From: JBGTKH01 sp041744735
GTDB taxonomy: Bacteria; Planctomycetota; Planctomycetia; Pirellulales; Pirellulaceae
Reading direction: 5' to 3'
Length of the DNA stretch: 5,583 nt
Assembly: GCA_041744735.1 (NCBI GenBank)
Contig: JBGTKH010000659.1
Location: forward strand, 1-5,583
Position numbers and translations under genes: made by a program. The first letter of the stretch is position 1. Each line of letters begins with the position of its first letter. Under the pieces are notes generated by a model. It worked only from the letters and a program-made list of their open reading frames with translations. It was not told the origin of the DNA and searched no databases. Positions 1 to 5,205 of this stretch are shown piece by piece.

Positions 1-198
1 CGTTGGAATCTGGTGCTGCGCGAGGAAGTGCCCAAGGCCCAGTCGAAAAGCGGACCCGAAGCGGGAAGCTGGTCGCCCATGCTCGACGAATGGGGCGCGC
101 GCGGCGCGGGGCGGCTATTCACCACCTGCCTGTCGATTTACATGCTCGAAGTGTATTACCGCCACCTGCCCATCTACAAATACCGCCCGAACACGTAA
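1..198 (+). CDS. C-terminal end of a prenyltransferase/squalene-oxidase repeat protein (partial)
   Basis: The frame is open from the first base and ends in TAA at 196-198, giving the last 65 residues of a gene that begins upstream of the window. The tail carries a GSW-x-P motif, then GRLFTTCLSIYMLEVYYRHL followed by P-I-Y. Known of the family: planctomycete proteins with alpha/alpha-toroid repeats related to squalene-hopene cyclases commonly end in GGRLY-T-[AST] followed by LEVYYR-x-LP. The enzymatic role, if any, cannot be judged from this fragment, and many planctomycete members are uncharacterised. Only 28 bases separate it from the next start and I see no terminator hairpin between them, so read-through transcription is possible. 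The composition is high GC and matches the next gene. The family call rests on recalled motif similarity. Confidence 0.75.
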   Translation, partial: RWNLVLREEVPKAQSKSGPEAGSWSPMLDEWGARGAGRLFTTCLSIYMLEVYYRHLPIYKYRPNT

Positions 199-211
199 AC
201 GTGGTATTTAC

Positions 212-218
212 AAGGAGG
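212..218 (+). promoter_or_regulatory. Shine-Dalgarno site that fixes the dioxygenase start at 227
   Basis: AAGGAGG at 212-218 is a near-perfect anti-16S match. It sits 8 bases before the ATG at 227. The in-frame GTG at 218 overlaps the site itself and cannot use it, so the ATG is the preferred start. Confidence 0.75.
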
Positions 219-226
219 TGTCCGCG

Positions 227-2770
227 ATGTCGCCCATCGTCAGCCAACTGTGGAAGGTTTTGGAGTCGCTCGGCGAATCGTCGCAGTTCTGCACCAATGG
301 GAATCTCGCCCCCGTGCTGCCGGGATTGGAGGTTGAGGGGATCGGCAATGTCGGCGTGCCGGTCTCTGCGGCCGATGTGCGGCGGCTCATCGAGCGGGCG
401 TCGCAGGCGCCGTATGGTCGCGGCGAGGAGACGATCGTGGATCCCAAGGTGCGGCGTGTCTGGCAGCTTGAGCCGCGGCAGTTCGCCCTGCGCAACGCCG
501 CGTGGGACGCCTTTGTGGATGGCATCGTCGAGTCGGTGCGCAAGCAGTTCGGCATCCACAAGAAAGTCCAACACGAACTGTACAAGCTGCTGGTCTACGA
601 GACGGGCAGCTTCTTCGCGCCGCACCGCGATTCGGAAAAAATACCCGGCATGTTTGCGACGCTGGTCGTGTGTTTGCCCTCGCCGCATGAGGGCGGCACG
701 CTGATCGTGACCCACGACGGCGAAACGAAGCGAATCGAATTCGGCGCCACTGAGGCCGAGTTCAATGTCCAGTACGCCGCCTTCTACGCCGATTGCCAGC
801 ACGAGATCACGCCGGTCACGTCCGGCTATCGCGTTTGTCTCGTCTACAACCTGGCCATTGCACGGCAGAAGACGCAACCGAATGCGCCGGTAAACAGTCA
901 GGCGGTGGATGCGGTCGCGGAATTACTGCCCAAGTTTTTTGCGGATGATTCGCGCGACAAGATCGTCATTCCCTTCAAACACCAATATACCGAGGCGGCG
1001 CTCGATCCGCGCGAACTCAAGGGCGCCGATCGCTCCTGCATGGCGGTGCTCGCGCGGGCCGCCGAACGGCTCGGGTATCAGGCCTTTGTCGCGTTGCTGA
1101 CGCATTTTCAGACCGGAAGTCCGGACTATGGCACGATCAGCTATTCCCGGTCGCGGCGCCGATATCGTCGGTTTGACGGCGGTATGGACGATGACATCTC
1201 GGGCGAGAATGAGGGCGCACAGTTCGAGGACATCTACGAAGAGCGCCGGTCGCTCGGCTGCTGGCTCGATCCGCAAGGCCGCAAACAGCCCTTTGGAAAA
1301 CTGCGTTTCGAGGAAGAGGAACTCGTCAGCAACGCTGCCGAGAAGGGCTGGCCATACACGCAGCAGATCAGTGAGGCGACGGGCAACGAAGGGGCCACGA
1401 TGGAGCGTTGGTATCGCCAGGCGGTCGTGGTGATTTGGCCGCGCGTCCGCTACTTTCGCATCCTGGCCGGCGAGGGGCCAGAGCACGCCGTGCCAGCCTT
1501 GGGACAGTTAGTGGAGGCGACAGCCGAACCGCTCAACGATGCCGATTGCCTGGCGTTCGCGACCGAGATTATTGACCGCTGGAAGAAACCGACGCGGAGG
1601 TCGGCCTGGGACCGGTGGTCAGAATCCGAGGAATGGTCGGAGGACGAATCCACAACCGAATCCGAGGAATCGTCGGACGACGAATGCGACACAGAGTCCG
1701 AACCGCCGAAAGTTCGGTCCCCATTAGGCCGTACATCGAAGCCAACGTCGCTATCAACGCGCATGCTAACGCTGCTCGACCAGATCGGTGCAGCCGACCT
1801 AGCCGTTCGGTTCGTCCGCGACATCCTGCCGACCGTGTGCGACGGCAGCGAAGGGCCGGTCCTGAACCGCGTCGGCAACCGGTTCGGTTGGCAGCCGCTT
1901 GCCGAGCCGTTACAGCAATTCTTCGCCCAGCAGAAGCCAGCCGATTACTCGTCGAAACTCGCCGTGCCGGTGGCGATCTTCGAGGGCCTGTGTTGCAGCC
2001 CGCCGGCCATGACCGACCAGCGCCGCTCGGTCTGCGTCGAATTGGCGGACGAGTTGGAGCGGATCATCCAGCGCTGGGACGCTCGCCGAGACCAAGACTG
2101 GTATCAGCCGGAACCACGAACCGGCATCGTCGAGTCGGTCTTCCGCGCATTGGCGACCTTGGAGGAAATCGACCGGCTCGCACAATTCGTCACGTACGTT
2201 CTCTCAACGCCGAATCGCTACGATCTGCGCAGCGTGCTAATTCCGGCCGTGAAGGTGATTCATGCTTCCCTGGCTCCCGATTCGCCGGGCGGCAGCAGCT
2301 TCGACCGATTGCTGCATCACTGCCTCGCGGAACTGCAGACCTTGACGGCCGCGCCGATCGAGCCGCCCGCCGATTGGGCGCGCGACGCGAAGATTGATTG
2401 CAAGTGCGCCGACTGCAAGGAACTGGCCAAGTTCCTGCGGGATCCAACCGAGCAAGTCCACCGCTTCCCGCGCCGCAAGGAACTGCGCGAGCACCTGCAC
2501 CGGCAAATCCACCTGCACCAGCTCGATCTATCGCACGTCACCGATCGCAAGGGATCGCCGCAATCGCTGGTCTGCACCAAGACCCAGGCCAGCTACGAGC
2601 GACGGCTTGCTCAGTTCCACGTCGATGTGCAACTCCTCAAAGAGTTGGAAGACCTGGCCGGCTCGGAAGCCACCCGCATCGATGCTCCTTCCGGCCGGCG
2701 TCGAGCCAAGACCCAGAAAGTCGCGCCCAAAGCCGCGCTCGCAAAGAAACGGATGAAGAAGTCGACATGA
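227..2770 (+). CDS. Large Fe(II)/2-oxoglutarate-dependent dioxygenase (prolyl-4-hydroxylase type) with cysteine-cluster C-terminus
   Basis: 847 residues from the ATG at 227; the longer GTG start at 218 is rejected because it lies on the Shine-Dalgarno site. Residues of about 95-210 form a P4H-like double-stranded beta-helix dioxygenase domain. The metal triad is visible as H133-R-D135 and H192 (in CQHEI), with R202 ten residues further on to bind the 2-oxoglutarate carboxylate (GYRVCLVYNLA). Y-E-T-G-S-F-F-x-P precedes the HRD, as in prolyl hydroxylases. Such enzymes hydroxylate protein side chains using O2, Fe(II) and 2-oxoglutarate; the substrate here is unknown. Residues of about 463-495 are a Ser/Glu/Asp linker. 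Residues of about 500-720 are helical and unrecognised. C725-x-C727-x2-C730 followed by a His-rich stretch suggests a metal site, then a GSPQSLVCTKT block and a Lys/Arg tail. It has no signal peptide or membrane segment, so it is probably cytosolic. The dioxygenase call is firm; the function of the C-terminal 600 residues is unknown. Confidence 0.88.
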   Translation: MSPIVSQLWKVLESLGESSQFCTNGNLAPVLPGLEVEGIGNVGVPVSAADVRRLIERASQAPYGRGEETIVDPKVRRVWQLEPRQFALRNAAWDAFVDGIVESVRKQFGIHKKVQHELYKLLVYETGSFFAPHRDSEKIPGMFATLVVCLPSPHEGGTLIVTHDGETKRIEFGATEAEFNVQYAAFYADCQHEITPVTSGYRVCLVYNLAIARQKTQPNAPVNSQAVDAVAELLPKFFADDSRDKIVIPFKHQYTEAALDPRELKGADRSCMAVLARAAERLGYQAFVALLTHFQTGSPDYGTISYSRSRRRYRRFDGGMDDDISGENEGAQFEDIYEERRSLGCWLDPQGRKQPFGKLRFEEEELVSNAAEKGWPYTQQISEATGNEGATMERWYRQAVVVIWPRVRYFRILAGEGPEHAVPALGQLVEATAEPLNDADCLAFATEIIDRWKKPTRRSAWDRWSESEEWSEDESTTESEESSDDECDTESEPPKVRSPLGRTSKPTSLSTRMLTLLDQIGAADLAVRFVRDILPTVCDGSEGPVLNRVGNRFGWQPLAEPLQQFFAQQKPADYSSKLAVPVAIFEGLCCSPPAMTDQRRSVCVELADELERIIQRWDARRDQDWYQPEPRTGIVESVFRALATLEEIDRLAQFVTYVLSTPNRYDLRSVLIPAVKVIHASLAPDSPGGSSFDRLLHHCLAELQTLTAAPIEPPADWARDAKIDCKCADCKELAKFLRDPTEQVHRFPRRKELREHLHRQIHLHQLDLSHVTDRKGSPQSLVCTKTQASYERRLAQFHVDVQLLKELEDLAGSEATRIDAPSGRRRAKTQKVAPKAALAKKRMKKST
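1622..1687 (+). repeat. 36-nt period imperfect direct repeat coding an acidic linker
   Basis: Two 30-base units, 1622-1651 and 1658-1687, match at 27 of 30 positions with a period of 36 bases. They encode ESEEWSEDES (residues 466-475) and ESEESSDDEC (residues 478-487). The duplication therefore lengthened the Ser/Glu/Asp linker of the dioxygenase in frame. It is probably a flexible, disordered hinge between the catalytic domain and the C-terminal half. Confidence 0.8.
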
Positions 2771-2873
2771 TTGCAACGCATCCCCGCGGACCCGATAACC
2801 TGGGATCAGAGCCGCTGGCATGAAAGCATCCGTACCCGAAACTGTGCCGGGGCAACGAGGGGAGTGAAGCCCC
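2771..2873 (+). promoter_or_regulatory. Leader of the DUF4062 gene with Shine-Dalgarno inside alternative hairpins
   Basis: This 103-base gap holds no gene. GGGGC at 2849-2853 can pair with GCCCC at 2869-2873, leaving the purine-rich Shine-Dalgarno GAGGGGAG (2857-2864) in the loop. Alternatively GGGG at 2859-2862 can pair with the same CCCC and hide that site. CTGGCA (2815-2820) could also pair with TGCCGG (2845-2850), with one G-U pair. The ATG at 2874 follows directly. A translational switch is only an inference; in DNA this rich in G such short stems also arise by chance. Confidence 0.3.
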
Positions 2874-3188
2874 ATGCGAGGCGCCTGGAAAACCGTTCGC
2901 GTCTTCATTTCCTCCACCTTCCGCGACATGCATGCGGAGCGGGATCATTTGGTGAAGGTGGTGTTTCCGCGTTTGCGGCAGTGGTGCGAAGAGCGGCGGT
3001 TGCATTTGGTTGATATCGACCTTCGCTGGGGTGTTACGAAGGAACAAGCTAACAACGGGGCGTCCCTGGAAATCTGCCTGCAAGAGATCGACGGCAGCCG
3101 GCCGTTCTTCATCGGCATCCTCGGCGAGCGGTACGGTTGGGTCTCCACGCGGAACTACGCCGATCGCATCACCAGCAAGTACGGCTGA
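2874..3188 (+). CDS. DUF4062-domain protein, N-terminal part, ended by a premature TGA
   Basis: 104 residues from the ATG at 2874. The sequence shows the classic DUF4062 opening, VRVFISSTFRDMHAERDHL (residues 8-26), then D-L-R-W-G-V-T (49-55), LEICLQEID (65-73), RPFFIGILGERYGW (76-89). Known of the family: this domain sits at the N-terminus of large STAND (NACHT/AAA-type) NTPases in bacteria and animals, including NPHP3- and TEP1-type proteins, and is thought to be a signalling or interaction module with a TIR-like or Rossmann-like fold. The frame stops at TGA 3186-3188 but continues without any shift as clear DUF4062-family sequence (3189-3692). The true gene is therefore 2874-3692 (272 codons) with a nonsense codon at 105. 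Homologs as I recall them have Trp there, in W-[IVL]-x2-H-x-G-[KR]-S-[IV]-T-E-L-E-I. The product may be a truncated protein, a pseudogene, or a product of read-through. Confidence 0.85.
   Translation: MRGAWKTVRVFISSTFRDMHAERDHLVKVVFPRLRQWCEERRLHLVDIDLRWGVTKEQANNGASLEICLQEIDGSRPFFIGILGERYGWVSTRNYADRITSKYG
3186..3188 (+). other. In-frame TGA replacing an expected Trp codon
   Basis: TGA sits between SKYG and IRHHTGKSITELEI in one unbroken frame. TGA serves as the terminator of the dioxygenase gene (2768-2770) and of this gene itself (3690-3692), so the organism does not appear to read TGA as Trp generally. A single TGG to TGA change explains it. The base after the stop is A (TGAA). Confidence 0.8.
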
Positions 3189-3692
3189 ATACGCCATCAC
3201 ACCGGCAAGAGCATCACCGAGTTGGAGATTCTCTACGGCGTGCTCAATGACCCCGAGATGCACGACCATGCCTTTTTCAGGTTTCGCGATCCCGCGTTCA
3301 TCGACGACGTGCCGCCCCTCAAGCGAATCGACATGCAAGCCGAGGATGCCGCCAGCGCGGAGAAACTCGTCCGGCTGAAGCAGGCGATTCGCGACGCGCG
3401 GCTGCCAGTGGTTTCCTATGCCTGCAACTTTGGTGGATTGAAGACGAATGGCGACGTCCAACTGACGGGGCTGGACGAGTTTGGCCGGCAGATTGCCGAA
3501 TGGCTTGGGCCGGCGATCAAAGCCAAACTGGAACTGCAAGAGCAACCGGCCGCGACAGCGGAGACCGACCCGCTTGCGGAGGAGGCGGACTACCACGAGC
3601 GCTTCATGGAGTCGCGCCTGCGCGTCTACGTCGGCCGCGAGCAGATCAACGATGCCCTCACGGCCTTCGTCGAGAGGGAAGAGGCGGTATGA
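3189..3692 (+). pseudogene. DUF4062-STAND protein, continuation after the TGA, cut off before the NTPase
   Basis: Same frame as 2874-3188. It encodes residues 106-272 of the reconstructed protein: HHTGKSITELEILYGVLND, then HAFFRFRDPAFIDD, LPVVSYACNF, LDEFGRQIAEWLGPAIKAKL, and finally RVYVGREQINDALTAFVE (250-267). Known of the family: R-x-Y-V-G-R-E...L-x-x-F-V is the lead-in to the P-loop (GPSGSGKSALL-like) of the NACHT/STAND NTPase. Here the frame ends five residues later at TGA 3690-3692, so the NTPase and any C-terminal repeats are absent. The TTG at 3222 could restart translation, but its Shine-Dalgarno is weak, so independent expression is doubtful. The final codons overlap the next gene as ATGA. 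The protein is probably a remnant, or the adaptor-only half of a split system if the TGA is suppressed. Confidence 0.7.
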
Positions 3693-4576
3693 AAAGACTC
3701 ATTTACCATTGCAACCACTGTTTCGAAGTTTTTGATCCTCATGGATCGCGGCCAGAGTCATCTCAGTGGTGTGATCATTCCGATGCTGAGCGGATTGAAG
3801 CATCAAGGGCACTGGGCCTCATTGGGTTTCCTGCAACAGGGAAGTCTGTCTTTCTGGCAACACTTCACGATCAGTTGATGCATGCTTGCCCCGAGTGGCA
3901 TGTTCGGGTAAGCGACTTCGCATTTCAGCAGCTTACGGACTGCTACAAGGAACTTAGAAGCGGCCTACGTTTGTCTGCAACCCAGCCTGGCCGCCCCGGG
4001 TACTTCCGTGCAACCGTCTCGTGGCAAAAGCACACCGTTGAGCTACTTTTGCGGGATGCTGCCGGGGAAGAGTACTACCGCTTGGCGAATGCCGATGAAG
4101 GCTGGACTTGTCCAGGACCTGGATGGCTGTTGCGGCAATGTCCCGCACTCCTCGTCGCAACACTGTGCGGAGATGACTATCATCCAGATACCGACCAGAT
4201 GTTGGGGCAATTCTTTCGCAAGCTCCTTAAGCAGGGGAACAGACTTCGCCGTGTCGTAGTCTTGCGAGTCGGTGTCGACTTACTTGGGGATTCTGCGTTG
4301 GAAGCTGACCGAGTCGCACTGGATGACTTCGAGAGGTTCTTTCGCATATTCCCCGGTGTGCTGAAAAATGCCAACATTGATGTCCAGGCAGTTCCGGTAA
4401 GCAACTTCGGCTTTGGCAACAGTGAATTGAAAAGCGCGCCACAACCGCATAACGTCCTTGAGCCGATTCGCCGCGTGTTCCCCGAGTACTTGCCAGGTGG
4501 CGCCGATTCCTCTGGAAACCGCCGGAGAAGTCACAACGAGTTGAGACTTACGATGAGGAGCAGGGAGCACCGATAA
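3689..4576 (+). CDS. Zinc-ribbon P-loop GTPase-like protein (TRAFAC/conflict-system type)
   Basis: 295 residues; the ATG at 3689 overlaps the preceding TGA (ATGA), indicating coupled translation, and GAGG lies at 3681-3684. The frame is open further upstream, but that part would lie inside the DUF4062 gene. N-terminus: C8-x2-C11 and C28-x-H30, a likely zinc site. Then a GTPase core: G1/Walker A GFPATGKS (46-53), G3 DAAGEE (D123, G126), a hydrophobic strand RRVVVLRVGVDLL where the G4 [NT]KxD keeps only D197, and a G5-like VPVSNFG (235-241). PHNVLEPIRRVF (253-264) matches the last helix of many such GTPases. It resembles the double-GTPase/GTPase-associated families described in bacterial conflict operons; the exact family is not settled. 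It probably acts as the NTP-dependent switch for the adjacent TIR protein (inference). GC content is clearly lower than in genes 1-3. The last 30 residues (from about 266) are Arg/Ser-rich and unlike the core. Confidence 0.75.
   Translation: MKRLIYHCNHCFEVFDPHGSRPESSQWCDHSDAERIEASRALGLIGFPATGKSVFLATLHDQLMHACPEWHVRVSDFAFQQLTDCYKELRSGLRLSATQPGRPGYFRATVSWQKHTVELLLRDAAGEEYYRLANADEGWTCPGPGWLLRQCPALLVATLCGDDYHPDTDQMLGQFFRKLLKQGNRLRRVVVLRVGVDLLGDSALEADRVALDDFERFFRIFPGVLKNANIDVQAVPVSNFGFGNSELKSAPQPHNVLEPIRRVFPEYLPGGADSSGNRRRSHNELRLTMRSREHR
4562..4567 (+). promoter_or_regulatory. Shine-Dalgarno site pointing to an ATA initiator of the TIR gene
   Basis: AGGGAG at 4562-4567 lies five bases before ATA at 4573, with a further GAGGAG at 4555-4560. 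The ATA forms ATAA with the TAA stop of the GTPase gene. This copies the ATGA arrangement at 3689 except for one base. It is the only site in this stretch with the spacing of a real start. Confidence 0.5.
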
Positions 4577-5064
4577 CTTCCGCCAAGAAGCAATCCGATT
4601 CTAACGGCATTGGTACAGCGTTCATCAGCTACCGCAGATCTGGTGGCTCTGACACGGCTCGATTAATTCGCAACGAGCTGCAGCGGCGCGGATGGCGAGT
4701 CTTTCTGGATGTTGAGGATTTGGGGGGAAGCCAGTTCGAGGATCGGTTGCTACTGGAGATTCAACAAGCCTCCAACTTCATCCTAATTCTATCACCAGGC
4801 GCATTGGACCGCTGCCGCATGAGCGAGGATTGGCTAGTACGGGAGATCGCACACGCCCTCCGCACTGGTAGGCGAATTGTGCCTGTGTTGAAGGAGTCTT
4901 TCCAATTCCCGTCGCCTGCGGAGTTGCCCAACGAAATTGCCGACTTGCCGACACACAACGCCGTAGAGTACTCACACACATATTTCGCGGCGTCGATAGA
5001 CCGACTCGTTTCGTTCCTCATGCGAGATGATGGGGAGAGTGGCAACAAGCCTCCTCTGCGGTAA
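4573..5064 (+). CDS. SARM1-like TIR-domain protein (probable NADase effector) lacking a standard start codon
   Basis: 163 codons from ATA 4573 to TAA 5062-5064. Numbered from the ATA, the domain covers residues 15-145: AFISYRRSGGSDTARLI (strand A), RGWRVFLDVEDLGG (41-52, BB-loop region), FEDRL, SNFILILSPGALDRC (67-81), DWLVREIAHAL (86-96) with E91 at the catalytic Glu position, RRIVPVL, then HNAVEYSHTYFAASIDRLVS. From memory, human SARM1 has FISYRR, FIDVEKL, FEDKL, NFVLVLSPGALDKC, DWVHKEIVTAL and YQEATIEKIIRFL in the same order; its Glu642 is the NAD+-cleaving residue. NAD+ hydrolysis or cyclisation is therefore the likely activity. The frame is open from 4462, but no ATG, GTG or TTG occurs until TTG 4720, which is inside the domain and would delete strand A and the helix after it. 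So either ATA is used, a -1 frameshift from the GTPase makes a fusion, or the start was lost. GC is low, as in the GTPase gene. Confidence 0.8.
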   Translation: MTSAKKQSDSNGIGTAFISYRRSGGSDTARLIRNELQRRGWRVFLDVEDLGGSQFEDRLLLEIQQASNFILILSPGALDRCRMSEDWLVREIAHALRTGRRIVPVLKESFQFPSPAELPNEIADLPTHNAVEYSHTYFAASIDRLVSFLMRDDGESGNKPPLR

Positions 5065-5205
5065 TTCATCAAGTGCCTAGAGGACGACGACGACGCGCGC
5101 CTGCCCCACCTCATCCGCGAGGAAATTTAAGCCCGCCAGTGGCCCGCTTTTCCCCGCGCCAGATAGGACGGGAATGGGGGAGGGCGGAAATGGGGATAAG
5201 TCCGA
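5065..5205 (+). other. Spacer between the two TIR genes, with a short protein-like remnant
   Basis: I see no convincing gene or terminator here. In the frame of the upstream TIR, 5065-5127 reads FIKCLEDDDDARLPHLIREE plus I and then TAA. This has the acidic, ordered look of coding sequence, has no start of its own, and could be the tail of an interrupted older gene. GC content returns to high values at this point. The rest of the spacer contains the G-rich motif listed separately. Confidence 0.3.
5170..5195 (+). other. G-quadruplex-type motif
   Basis: Four guanine runs, 5170-5172, 5176-5180, 5182-5184 and 5192-5195, are separated by loops of 3, 1 and 7 bases. This meets the usual G3+N1-7 rule on the + strand. 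It lies 10 bases upstream of the earliest possible start of the second TIR gene. A role in its expression is only a possibility. Confidence 0.5.

Noticed and set aside
3..704. Plus-strand open frame of 233 codons in another frame
   Set aside because: Arg/Ser-rich shadow crossing the real end of the first gene and the dioxygenase start.
119..877. Minus-strand open frame of 252 codons
   Set aside because: It is antisense to the dioxygenase catalytic domain with its His/Asp/His/Arg set; judged a shadow.
2805..2845. Group II intron domain V-like string (GAGCCG ... GAAAG ... CGTAC)
   Set aside because: The closing CGGTTC-type strand is missing and no intron-encoded protein is nearby.
3186..3188. 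TGA as selenocysteine or genome-wide Trp recoding
   Set aside because: The aligned residue is Trp, not Cys, I see no obvious SECIS-like hairpin just after it, and TGA ends two other frames in the window (2768-2770, 3690-3692).
2637..3596. Minus-strand open frame of 319 codons
   Set aside because: It lies opposite the dioxygenase end and the DUF4062 gene, whose domains are clear. Long antisense frames are expected in high-GC DNA, and its translation shows no recognisable motif.
4462..4576. Programmed -1 frameshift fusing GTPase and TIR
   Set aside because: The frames overlap for over 100 bases, so it is possible, but I found no slippery X-XXY-YYZ heptamer in the GTPase frame, and the ATAA overlap with a good Shine-Dalgarno is a simpler reading.
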